This document shows, one piece after another, positions 8,069 through 16,496 of a stretch of 64,000 nucleotides of DNA. The notes beneath the pieces were generated by a model. It was not told the DNA's origin and searched no databases. It was given only the letters and a program-made list of their open reading frames with translations. Within the stretch, counting starts at the first letter, position 1. The number at the start of each line of letters is the position of its first letter. Where the stretch lies: NCBI GenBank assembly GCA_965208385.1, contig CBDBOO010000092.1, positions 195,727 through 259,726 of the forward strand, in the 5' to 3' direction. A program made the position numbers and the translations under genes. Source of the DNA: Endozoicomonas sp965208385. Lineage in GTDB: Bacteria > Pseudomonadota > Gammaproteobacteria > Pseudomonadales > Endozoicomonadaceae.

Positions 8069-9385
8069 GTGAAAAGATTATTGCTGAAAAAGTTGCTGGC
8101 CTGGAAAGAACAGCCATCCAGAAAGCCAGTTCTACTGGATGGCGCAAGACAAACGGGTAAATCTTTTCTACTTGAAACCCTGTTTGGTGAGTACTTTGGG
8201 CAAGTGATACGGCTCGATTTTCTTGAACAGCCAAATTTAGCGAACTTGTTTGCTGACTCGCTCAAGCCTGATGATATTCTCACTAACATCGAGCTTGAGC
8301 TGAATGTCAGCATTGATAAACATCAGGATCTCATCATCTTCGATGAAATCGGAGAATGTCAGCCAGCGGTTAATTCTCTCAAGTTTTTTGCTGAGCAATG
8401 TCCCGGTATGTTCCTCTGTGCGTCTGGCTCCAATATCGGCCTTTTAGGTTCATTCCCTGTGGGTAAAGTCGAGTTATTGGAGTTGTACCCTCTCACATTT
8501 GAAGAGTTTCTGTGGGCTTCCAACCAGCCCCCACTAACTAAAGCCTTTGAACAAATAAACCTGGGCAAAGTTGCCCATGAAAAGCTGTTTAATTTACTGA
8601 TAGATTATTATTATGTCGGGGGAATGCCTGAAGCTGTGTATACGTGGTTTAACACAGAGGCAGAGCACGGCATCATTGAAAGAACCCGGCGCCTTCATCA
8701 AATACAAACGTCACTCATTGCGGGTTATGAGCGTGACTTCGGTAAGTATTCCGACAAAGTGACCGCACAACATATACAGGCGGTTTTTGAAAACATTCCT
8801 GTTCAATTATCAAACAATACAGATGACTCAGTAAAACGATTCAAATTTAAAGACGTTATTGAGAAAAAGAGCCGTTACAAAGACTTGGTCGGCCCTGTGA
8901 ATTGGCTGGAAAAGTGCAAGCTGATTTCAAAATGCCATCCCATTAACTGCAAACCGTGCCCACCACTAAAGCCTCTTGCCAAAGATAATATTTTTAAGCT
9001 GTTTTTATTCGATGTAGGTTTGCTTGGGTATATGCTCGGGATCAGTTACAAAGAGCATCGAGCGCAAAAATATAACTACAAAGGCTATATTGCAGAAAAC
9101 TTTGTGCAAAACGAACTCATTGCGCGATTCGGCCTTTCTACGTATTCATGGGAATATGCGCGAAGTGAAATCGAATTTTTGTTCAAAACCGATGCAGGAA
9201 ATATCATCCCTGTTGAAGTAAAAAGTGGTAAAAGAACACGCGCCAAATCACTGAAAGTGTATGTTCAACGATACGCACCTGCTACAACCTTAAAACTGAT
9301 TGGCTCAACCGGTTCGGTTGATGACCCTGCCGCCAAAGTGCTGCCACTGTATTATGTTTCTAAAATCAGTGAGGTTGTGAACTGA
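8069..9385 (+). CDS. AAA-family ATPase with DUF4143 domain
   Basis: A 438-residue protein. The N-terminal AAA domain has Walker A (GARQTGKS, about residue 26-33) and Walker B (LIIFDEI). The C-terminal DUF4143 half has a nuclease-like core (YIAENFVQNEL, SEIEFLF, IIPVEVKSGK) resembling the PD-(D/E)xK layout. The start is GTG at 8069. Proteins of this family are widespread, often in accessory regions, and their biological role is not established. It stands alone, behind a cluster of inverted repeats that may bind a regulator. Confidence 0.85.
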   Translation: MKRLLLKKLLAWKEQPSRKPVLLDGARQTGKSFLLETLFGEYFGQVIRLDFLEQPNLANLFADSLKPDDILTNIELELNVSIDKHQDLIIFDEIGECQPAVNSLKFFAEQCPGMFLCASGSNIGLLGSFPVGKVELLELYPLTFEEFLWASNQPPLTKAFEQINLGKVAHEKLFNLLIDYYYVGGMPEAVYTWFNTEAEHGIIERTRRLHQIQTSLIAGYERDFGKYSDKVTAQHIQAVFENIPVQLSNNTDDSVKRFKFKDVIEKKSRYKDLVGPVNWLEKCKLISKCHPINCKPCPPLKPLAKDNIFKLFLFDVGLLGYMLGISYKEHRAQKYNYKGYIAENFVQNELIARFGLSTYSWEYARSEIEFLFKTDAGNIIPVEVKSGKRTRAKSLKVYVQRYAPATTLKLIGSTGSVDDPAAKVLPLYYVSKISEVVN

Positions 9386-9480
9386 CCTGCAGGTAGGCGC
9401 AGCCACTTATTCTGAGCTTACACCTATTCTTCAGGGCTTGAGTATAACGCCGTCAATATTATTTTTTAACGAGCAGCGCC

Positions 9481-9722
9481 ATGATCACCGGCGACCTGAT
9501 CGAACGCCTCAAAACTGAAGCATTGATTTCAAAGAAGTGGTCACCTCAGATGATCCTGAGACTGCGTTGATATCCTTAACGAAAGCCTTGGAAGATGTGC
9601 TGCCAACGAGAGACTCCAGTAAACATATGGCTGGCCGCGATCTGGGTGCAGGAACCCACTGCGTCGTTGAAGTATCACGCTCTGAAAGCTGCGTGATCAG
9701 AAGATCAGTAGTCAATAACTAA
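9481..9722 (+). pseudogene. Frameshifted remnant, possibly phage-derived
   Basis: A start-like segment MITGDLIERLKTE (from 9481) and a second frame (VVTSDDPETALISLTKALED..., ending at 9722) together look like one short protein broken by a frameshift near 9525. The opening resembles small phage tail-associated proteins, but this is a weak impression from composition only. It lies between the ATPase gene and the peptide operon. Confidence 0.3.
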
Positions 9723-9749
9723 AAACTGCAGTATCGAGTTTAATGACAG

Positions 9750-9778
9750 TTGACATTTTATTTTTAATTCAATAACGT
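9750..9778 (+). promoter_or_regulatory. Candidate sigma-70 promoter for the peptide operon
   Basis: A perfect TTGACA (9750-9755) is followed 17 bases later by TAACGT (9773-9778), a weak -10 match, in AT-rich DNA about 65 bases upstream of the small peptide gene. The match is modest, and other -10 choices are possible. Confidence 0.3.
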
Positions 9779-9841
9779 ACATGTGTCGTTTATATAGACG
9801 GCATTAAATAACAACAATTAAAAATAAATAGGATTAAAATT

Positions 9842-9952
9842 ATGAATCATTTGAACGTCTCACATGTTAAGTCCGGAACAATCAACCTCTTTAAAAAGGT
9901 TGATTATGCTGCCATGTCAGCTACCTGTCAGAAGTGCATGTTCGAAGAATAG
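9842..9952 (+). CDS. Small peptide, candidate precursor of a modified peptide
   Basis: ATG 9842 with AGGA 8 bases upstream opens a 36-residue frame. It begins MNHLNVSHVKSG and ends ATCQKCMFEE. The charged or neutral first part and short Cys-containing C-terminal end are compatible with a leader/core precursor of a ribosomally made, modified peptide. A palindrome, a GRDP-like gene and an MFS exporter gene follow on the same strand. No family is recognised. It could equally be a regulatory leader peptide or a chance frame; the good ribosome site and position favour a real gene. Confidence 0.5.
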   Translation: MNHLNVSHVKSGTINLFKKVDYAAMSATCQKCMFEE

Positions 9953-10014
9953 TAATGAGCAGCGGCCTAGATGAAGACTAATACTTTTCATGTTATCAAC
10001 CCATGCTGGTTGAA

Positions 10015-10038
10015 TTCCCTGTAGTTAACTACAGGGAA
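10015..10038 (+). promoter_or_regulatory. Perfect 24-base palindrome at a start codon
   Basis: TTCCCTGTAG and CTACAGGGAA pair perfectly around TTAA. The palindrome sits between the small peptide gene and the next gene, and its last base is the A of the ATG at 10038. As RNA it would bury the AGGGA in front of that ATG. It could cut down translation, attenuate transcription so the peptide is made in excess, or bind a dimeric regulator. Confidence 0.55.
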
Positions 10039-10838
10039 TGGCATTATCACCCGGTTTAAGCTGGGCACTTAATAAAAATAACAACAAACCTGCGGTTAAT
10101 TTAATGGATAGTCTTAGTAGTGTTGATGATAATCAATTTGAGGATGTTGATTGCAATATTCCAAAGAGAGGTGATTATTCTAAAATACCCCAACTTGAAA
10201 CACTAAAAGAAAAAGAAAACTACATTTACAACAAAATTGATTGGGATCTGATGGTGGATTCACTATCTGTTAAGGAAAAGCACTCTCCAGCCTCACCTTT
10301 TCTAGATAGAGACGTAGCAGAGCGCTTTTGTCTTCACTATCAAAGATATTTATTTTTGATGTGTAAATACAGAGATACGGCTATGTTCCCGTCAATAGTT
10401 GGGAGCACTAAAGTCCTATAAAAACTTTATTTTCCTGCTCCACATATGGCTATTCATGAGATAGGAAGGTATCCCAGAACAAATCGCTGTTCTTTGGGCA
10501 ATAAACAAATGCAATATACAAGATTTAGTCATATCTCTACTTTATAAGGCACGTCTGTAGCCCTGTAAACATAGGGAGTAAGCAATACAACTATTGGCGG
10601 GAAATAGCCCAGAGATACAGTAAAATTTTCTCCATCTTTAGGCATGGATATTATTTGGCACGCTCATATACTTGATACAATGGTTTATCATGGAGACTGT
10701 CAAAACCTATTCGGTAGATATATTCATCACTACCCATATTTCGGCGAAAGAAGTGAGGAAGATAGGAAAAATCTAACAACAACATTCGAAAACACCAAAA
10801 AATTATATCTTTTAGAATTTGGTGAGGCACTTGAATAA
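10038..10838 (+). pseudogene. GRDP-like (DUF1399) protein, interrupted by a MITE
   Basis: The first part (10038-10378) ends KYRDT at a MITE. Dropping 10379-10609 and one copy of CAGAGATAC joins it in frame to VKFSPSLGMDIIWHAHILDT and on to a stop at 10836-10838, giving 186 residues. The WHAHxLD...Y.GDC..LFGRYIHHYPYFG pattern is typical of the glycine-rich domain-containing protein-like family, which is best known from plants and has no settled enzymology. The conserved His, Asp and Cys suggest metal or substrate binding (inference). The stop overlaps the MFS start (TAATG), so the two were translationally coupled. Confidence 0.7.
10379..10609 (+). repeat. MITE family 1, copy inside the GRDP-like gene (231 bp)
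   Basis: Inverted copy of the element at 6432-6663, nearly identical throughout. The ends are GGCTATGTTCCCG... and ...CGGGAAATAGCC. It is flanked by a perfect 9-base duplication CAGAGATAC (10370-10378 and 10610-10618). Excision restores the host frame. Confidence 0.92.
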
Positions 10839-11958
10839 TGAAATATTTTGAATTTAATTACTTTTCTTATTCTTTGCTCTCTGGGGTTTCATCTGATCTG
10901 TTTCGTGTTCTGTTTTTTTGGTATGTCATATCAGAGTATGGCGGAGAATCATTATCTAGTTTACTGACAGTGTCAACAATCTTGAGTTTTATTTTATTAC
11001 AGGCTTTATCACCTGTGGCTGACAGAATAAGTAAGAGAATAATTTTAGTTCTAACAAGTATTTTATTCTCTCTAAGTTTTTTCTTGATGGCCACCTCTTC
11101 AGGGTTTGACGAGCTATCCTTTTATTTGGCTGTTGTTGCTTTTTTGTCAGTCAGCTCAATTTCCACTGTGTCGAAACCAGCACAGCGCGGCATTATTCCA
11201 GATATAACATCTAGCGATAGAGTGCCATTACTGATCCAGAGAAACAAACTAATCACATCCTCTATTGCTATTGCTGGGCCACTTCTTGCAGGCTATATCG
11301 GAACTATTTCTGTTACGCTTGGGTTTGTATTGGCTGGTGTGTTGATGTTTATATGTGCACTGGCCGCTTTAAAACTGCCGAATAGTGATGGTTTCACTAA
11401 GGCTACTGCAAAATCAGATACCGAAGGCTGGCTACAATCAATTGCCGCGGGATGGGCAATCAAAAGAAAAGCACGGGTTGAATTCTGGTTTACCTTTATT
11501 ACTGCTATCACTAATACGCTCGTTACGCCATTTTTTATGATTTTAGTTCCTCTAACCATAAAGGATAAATTTTCTGCAAGCTCGTTTGTGTATGGGATCA
11601 CTGAAGCCTCAGTTGCAGTTGGTTCTCTATTTGCTGCTGCCATCCTGCTCCCACTTTTAAGTAAGAAACTTGAGAAGCTGTGGATATGTAGTATAGGGAT
11701 CTTACTCGCAGGATTCGGAATATTGATGTCTTCACTTAGTGATAATTTGATTCTCTTTATCATATCGATTCCCCTAGTTGGCGCTGGAATTGCTGTATTT
11801 GCTATGAATGGTATGTCTCACAGGCTTTTAGCATTTCCGAAAGGAAAGAGATCCAGAATAGCTTCGGTTGACTTATCAATTGGCCAACTAACAAGAGTTA
11901 TTGGTATCAGCTTGACAGGCACCTTGATCGCATTTTTTGATGTTGGAACTATTGGATT

Positions 11959-13572
11959 GGGTGAAAGTCTCATATTGACCGGAACTCTCATTCCATATTG
12001 TTAGACTGAACAGGGAATGGAACCACATTGCTCGTGGTTACCTCTGTGACCTTGGCACAGTAAGTTACTGACAAAAGCTTCCAGCCATTATCAAACCAGC
12101 CACTCTGTATTAATGACCTGAGAGTCAGAATGCCTTGACCTCCGGGGTGTCGCCAGCGCATACCTGAACACTTCATCCGCTGTGTCACTAACGTTTTACA
12201 GGTCGCCTCAATAACGCCAGATCCTATAGGCAGGTTGCACGACAGGTGTTCTGCATACTTCATGCGGTCACGATTATTCCTGAAGTATTCCAACTCTGTC
12301 TTTAACTTCGATCGCCGAGGATGTCGGCTGTGTTGATAGGCCAAAGCCTTGATGACTTTCTCAACCCCATCAGATTCTTCCTTCAAAATATGACGGTAGG
12401 TGATGAACTTCTCTTTGGGTTTTGAACTGTTTTCACCGTAGGACAGGTCAAACGCCTTCTTCAGATGTTCTGCTGCATGATAAAAATCCACGATTTCATG
12501 CCCTTGAGGAAGCTCTTTGGCAAGATAAGTCCAGTTGTCTTTAGCGCCATCAGCCACCTTGACCAATGACAGTTGAGGCTTCTGCCTGAGTGCTTCGTTC
12601 AGGAAACGGGAGAGCGACTGCTTTAGAGTTACTTTCTTGCTCTCTGGCATTCGGCCAATCCTGATGGTCGACAGGCGTTCACCTTCAACATCGTAAAACG
12701 ACAGAGTTCCACAACTGGCTTCCTGGCAACCTGCCGGGCCACGAGTACGCTTGCCTTCAGCTGTACTTTGTTCACGTTTTTCCTGACGTTTCCCGTCTTT
12801 CATAGGCAGCATGACACCGTCCAAAGAGGCCGCTACAGTTACCGCTTCTTCGGGAACCTTGAGGCTATCTTTGAGGATGCACTCAAAAGGCTCACGGTAC
12901 TGTTCCCATTGTTCATTGAACTTTTTTGGAAGTCGGGTTAACGAGCTTTCCGACGGTGACATATTACCCATCAAATCGAGCAGAGTTTTGGCGATCCCCG
13001 GAGAGAGCTGAGCCACAACCCAGACCGCTTGCTTTGCGGCCCTTGGCGTCCAGTAACCCTCAACGATGCCTGCCCTGAGTTCCAGGGGGACAATGCAGTC
13101 ATCCTTGCCGCTGCGGTATAGCGTGCGGGCAACTCGGATGGGACCAGCAGCTGACTGGTAAGTTTGGGAGCAACGCAATGCACGATGATAGCAGGTGCCG
13201 TTCACTTCAATAGCAGGAATATCTATATCGAGGCCGGACAAGTCTTCTGCCAGGGTCTCCCGCTCTGCTTGAACAAAGAGAGCGTGAAGCTCGTTTTCAT
13301 AATCTTCAAAGTGTTTAATCGGGTCATGGTGCTTGCGAAGGGAGGCCAGTTTGTGCTCAAGCTGCTGGATAATACGGCAGGGATGATTGGCGGCTTCAGT
13401 CAGTTGCTGACATAATTCCATCGGGGCGGCCTCTCACTGAAAGATGTTGGTTTCCAGTTAGCATCATACCTGCGTTTGGTCGTTACCCTCCCTTGTCTGA
13501 GAAAAGTCGATGTCGTGTCGTTTATACTGGAGCCCATGCCCTGCAATGACGGTCAATATGAGACTTACACCC
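11959..13572 (-). mobile_element. ISKra4-type insertion sequence (1614 bp)
   Basis: Terminal inverted repeats GGGTGAAAGTCTCATATTG (left) and the complement of CAATATGAGACTTACACCC (right) bound the element. It is flanked by an 8-base duplication ATTGGATT (11951-11958 and 13573-13580). It carries one transposase gene on the minus strand and has inserted into the MFS gene. Confidence 0.93.
11988..13421 (-). CDS. ISKra4-family transposase
   Basis: A 477-residue transposase filling the IS. The DDE core is seen as SLDGVMLPM, VADGAKDNWTYL, and the C-terminal glutamate region LPIGSGVIEATCKTLV followed by QRMKCSGMRWR, a typical ISKra4 signature. The frame is intact, so this copy may be active. The remnant at 13772-14477 and the larger relative at 20768-22078 belong to the same family. 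Confidence 0.9.
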   Translation of the reverse strand: MELCQQLTEAANHPCRIIQQLEHKLASLRKHHDPIKHFEDYENELHALFVQAERETLAEDLSGLDIDIPAIEVNGTCYHRALRCSQTYQSAAGPIRVARTLYRSGKDDCIVPLELRAGIVEGYWTPRAAKQAVWVVAQLSPGIAKTLLDLMGNMSPSESSLTRLPKKFNEQWEQYREPFECILKDSLKVPEEAVTVAASLDGVMLPMKDGKRQEKREQSTAEGKRTRGPAGCQEASCGTLSFYDVEGERLSTIRIGRMPESKKVTLKQSLSRFLNEALRQKPQLSLVKVADGAKDNWTYLAKELPQGHEIVDFYHAAEHLKKAFDLSYGENSSKPKEKFITYRHILKEESDGVEKVIKALAYQHSRHPRRSKLKTELEYFRNNRDRMKYAEHLSCNLPIGSGVIEATCKTLVTQRMKCSGMRWRHPGGQGILTLRSLIQSGWFDNGWKLLSVTYCAKVTEVTTSNVVPFPVQSNNME

Positions 13573-13717
13573 ATTGGATTGATCTATGGAGTACTTATTA
13601 TGGCCTTATCTTCTTTGCTACTACTGATACCTGATTGGCGTGAATTTATGTCACTAAATCATGATCAGCTAGATGGGTATTTTGAAAAAAAATATTCCAT
13701 ATAGAACCGCACATCGC

Positions 13718-13757
13718 GACTCCTCGCCCAATGCTGGCGAGGAGGTCATGAGTTTTC
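13718..13757 (+). terminator. Rho-independent-like terminator of the peptide/MFS operon
   Basis: Stem TCCTCGCC / GGCGAGGA with a short loop, followed by a T-rich stretch (GAGTTTTCTT), begins 14 bases after the MFS stop. It would end the operon that starts with the small peptide. Confidence 0.6.
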
Positions 13758-13771
13758 TTAATGAATTGTTT

Positions 13772-14477
13772 GGGTGAAAGTCTCATATTGACCGGGTCTC
13801 TCATTCCATATTGTTAGACTGAACAGGGAATGGAACCACATTGCTCGTGGTTACCTCTGTGACCTTGGCACAGTAAGTCACTGACAGAAGCTTCCAGCCA
13901 TTATCAAACCAACCACTCTGTATTAATTACCTGAGAGTCAGAATGCCTTGACCACCGGGACGTCGCCAGCGCATACCTGAACACTTCATCCGCTGTATCA
14001 CTAATGTTTTACAGGCCGTCTCAATAACGCCAGAACCTATAGGCAGGTTGTGTGCGACAGGTGTTCTTCTGCATGGTAAAAATCCACGATCTCATGCCCT
14101 TGGGGAAGCTCTTTGGCAAGATAGGCCAGTTGTCTTTTAGCGCCATCAGCCACCTTAACCAATGACAGTTGAGGCTTCTGCCTGAGTGCTTCATTCAAGA
14201 AACCGGCGAGCGACTGCTTTAGAGTTACTTTCTTACTCTCTGGCATTCGGCCAATCCTGATGGTCGACAGGCACTCACCTTCAACATCGTAAAACGACAG
14301 AGTTCCACAGCTGGCAACCTGCCGGGCCACGAGTACGCTTGCCTCCGCTGCACTTTGTTCACGTTTTTCCTGACGTTTCCCGTCTTTCATAGGCCGCATG
14401 ACACCGACCAGAGAAGCCGCTACTGTTACCGCTTTTTCGGGAACCTTGAGGCTATCTTTGAGGATGCACTCAAAAGG
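13772..14477 (-). pseudogene. Decayed ISKra4-type element remnant
   Basis: This stretch copies the left end of the element at 11959, including GGGTGAAAGTCTCATATTG, with base changes. It has an internal deletion (near 14050-14080) and stops abruptly at CTCAAAAGG (14477), so the 5' half of the transposase gene is gone. The longest frame (ending 14037) starts in unrelated DNA at 14588 and is not a functional gene. Confidence 0.85.
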
Positions 14478-14535
14478 TTTGCCGATGTGAGCAAGAGCAG
14501 CCAATGACCTCAGATTTTCAAAGGCGACGGATATA

Positions 14536-14590
14536 GTTAAGTTCGGTAGGATTAAATAAATGCAGGAAAATTTCGGATTCTCCTGCATTA
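14536..14590 (+). repeat. Copy of the ~57 bp hairpin repeat
   Basis: Matches 5188-5244: GTTAAGTTCGGTAGGAT, then a TGCAGGA...TCCTGCA hairpin. It lies downstream of pssA, which is on the opposite strand, and may end transcription from either side. Confidence 0.5.
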
Positions 14591-14670
14591 TACTCTCTAC
14601 CCACTTCTCTACCCACTTCTCTATTCACTTCAGAACACTTCAGAAAGCCACCCTGATTCCAGGCTTATTT

Positions 14671-16017
14671 TCAGATAATTTTACGAATCAGCACATGCGC
14701 TTTCAGCTTTTTCAACCGTCTCAACAGACGTTGAACGTTAACCGGATAATCGCTTATTTTTTCAAGTTCACGATAACTGTCAATGCGTTTGGCATTTTTA
14801 AGAATCTGCCTTCGTTCTGCCATAAAAGGCTGTGCAAGTGTTTGTTTGCGATCCTGAATAAGAATACCGTTCTCCAGATCCAGCCCCCAGGCGCGCGGAT
14901 TCAGATTACTGCCGGTAATCAATGCAAGTTCATCATCCGCATATATTCCTTTCAGGTGATAGCTGTTATCACGATCTTTCCAGATCATCAGACTGAGCAA
15001 GCCTGCCTCAATATCTTTTTGATGGCTGCGGGCATATGATCTCAGATTATCTTCGTAGAGATAGGGTAATCCACCAATGGTGGAAAAGGGTTCTTCCGGT
15101 GGAAGATAAAAGTCGTTGGCTGTTTTGTCACCCACTACGACCGTCACCTTCACACCTCTTTTCAACAGCTGGTTTATATCTCTGGCAATAGCTCGCGGAA
15201 AATTAAAATAAGGCGTGCAGATAAAAATCTCACGTTCAGTAGCGCGAATCAGATTCTGAATTATCCGGTTAAGTTTGTTACCCCGTGCGCCCATGCCACA
15301 GACAGGAGTAAGTCCCAGAGAGCCATTACCTTTTGCTGAATTAAAATGATATTCCGCATTACGCATGGTTTTTCTGAAACGCCGAATATCATTTTTAAGC
15401 TGTTTTCGTGACCAGCTCTCATCACAGTTAAGCGGCTTAACGGCAGCATTCTGGCAAAAATATCGATCTATGAATTCTACAAAACTGTCGCTCAATGAAG
15501 CACTGTTAATTTCATGGTAGCGATCATAGCGATAACGTTCACCCTGGTGAAAATAGACATCATTAATGCTGGCTCCGGAATAGAAGACAGTGTCATCGAA
15601 AACAAATCCTTTCAGATGTAACACCCCGAACACTTCCCGGTCTTTTACCGGAACCCCGTGAATGCCTATAGGGTATTTGTATTCTCCCGTAATACGCTGA
15701 TAGAAATCCCTGTTTGTCTGTGCGGCCTGTTCACCAATGCGACCACGCTGTGCCCGATGAAAATCCACAAAGATCTGGATATCCACAGCGGGATTAGCCT
15801 GTCGCGCTTCAAATAATGCTCTAAGAACCTCTTCTCCCGCTTCATCAGCCTCGAGATACAGCGTTGTCAGATAGATACGCCGGGTCGCTTGAGCGATCAA
15901 TTCAAGCAGGCGCTCTTTAAACGCACTGGTTGATGAAATAATACGATAGTCAGCGACATCAGCAGCGATCTGAGGCAAATCATTCAGCTTTTCCCGGTAA
16001 TACGCTGGTGCAAACAT
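14671..16017 (-). CDS. pssA: CDP-diacylglycerol--serine O-phosphatidyltransferase (type I PssA)
   Basis: Makes phosphatidylserine from CDP-diacylglycerol and L-serine, the first committed step to phosphatidylethanolamine; the E. coli type is peripherally membrane-bound. It belongs to the phospholipase D superfamily and shows both HKD motifs: HLKGFVFDD (with YSGASINDVYFHQ) and YHLKGIYADD (with ITGSNLNPRAWGLDLEN). VGDKTANDFYLPPEEPF also matches the enterobacterial enzyme closely. ATG 16017 gives 448 residues, close to the 451 of E. coli; the frame stays open to 16113 but that extension has no match. It stands alone between IS remnants. Confidence 0.92.
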   Translation of the reverse strand: MFAPAYYREKLNDLPQIAADVADYRIISSTSAFKERLLELIAQATRRIYLTTLYLEADEAGEEVLRALFEARQANPAVDIQIFVDFHRAQRGRIGEQAAQTNRDFYQRITGEYKYPIGIHGVPVKDREVFGVLHLKGFVFDDTVFYSGASINDVYFHQGERYRYDRYHEINSASLSDSFVEFIDRYFCQNAAVKPLNCDESWSRKQLKNDIRRFRKTMRNAEYHFNSAKGNGSLGLTPVCGMGARGNKLNRIIQNLIRATEREIFICTPYFNFPRAIARDINQLLKRGVKVTVVVGDKTANDFYLPPEEPFSTIGGLPYLYEDNLRSYARSHQKDIEAGLLSLMIWKDRDNSYHLKGIYADDELALITGSNLNPRAWGLDLENGILIQDRKQTLAQPFMAERRQILKNAKRIDSYRELEKISDYPVNVQRLLRRLKKLKAHVLIRKII

Positions 16018-16223
16018 ATTTACGCCTGAATAAGGTTTTGTACCCCTGATGCTCGAAAAGACGGGTGTCGCCAGTTCTTTTCTAACGCATTCATGCAACG
16101 AGTACAAAATCATTGCCGGAATATTCTCCGGAGAATTAAAACAATGAACTCTACCAAAAAATACGGCTAACCCAAAGAATGCGGCATAATGGGTAATGCA
16201 GAGAAGTCAGGTCAATTGAAAGC

Positions 16224-16419
16224 CAGCTATTCCCATGATTATACGACATCGGTAACAGCGTATAAGAAGCATCACACGCAGGGCGCAGCTACAGCTGCTT
16301 ACGTGTTGAGATATGTAATTTTTCCCAAAAACTCGACTATTTATCACGAGCATACAAAATATATACGACTTCGTACGCTAGTGATACCAAGGGGTTTAAT
16401 GAAACGTGGGGAATTGCTG
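16224..16419 (+). repeat. MITE family 2, copy 1 (196 bp)
   Basis: Ends are CAGCTATTCCC and the complement of GGGGAATTGCTG. It is flanked by a perfect 9-base duplication ATTGAAAGC (16215-16223 and 16420-16428). The same element lies inverted at 55722-55918. The open frame crossing it (16189-16536) is a by-product. It occupies most of the gene-free stretch upstream of pssA. Confidence 0.92.
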
Positions 16420-16496
16420 ATTGAAAGCAGTAAGTATAGGAAAACATCTATAAAATCAGCTCTATCGGTAGAGCCTCCGGGCAGGACTGAGAGGCC

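Larger units (their letters stand above)
10838..13704 (+). pseudogene. MFS exporter, interrupted by an ISKra4-type element
   Basis: Residues from 10838 to 11958 form an MFS permease of the drug/siderophore-exporter type (many hydrophobic segments; PVADRISKR between early helices; SKPAQRGIIPD). The IS at 11959-13572 cuts it within the last transmembrane segment. Removing the IS and one ATTGGATT copy joins VGTIGL directly to IYGVLIMALSSLLLLIPDW and a stop at 13702-13704. Without excision the protein ends early at 12004 with a short IS-coded tail and lacks its last helix. Its start overlaps the GRDP-like stop, pointing to export of the product of that small operon. Confidence 0.85.

Noticed and set aside
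8069..9385. AAA/DUF4143 gene as a toxin-antitoxin or defence system with its neighbours
   Set aside because: No partner gene of a recognisable antitoxin or defence type is adjacent; upstream is an IS element and a remnant, downstream a broken frame.
14037..14588. 183-residue transposase-like frame
   Set aside because: It begins in the unrelated hairpin repeat and only its second part is ISKra4 sequence with a deletion; it is a remnant.
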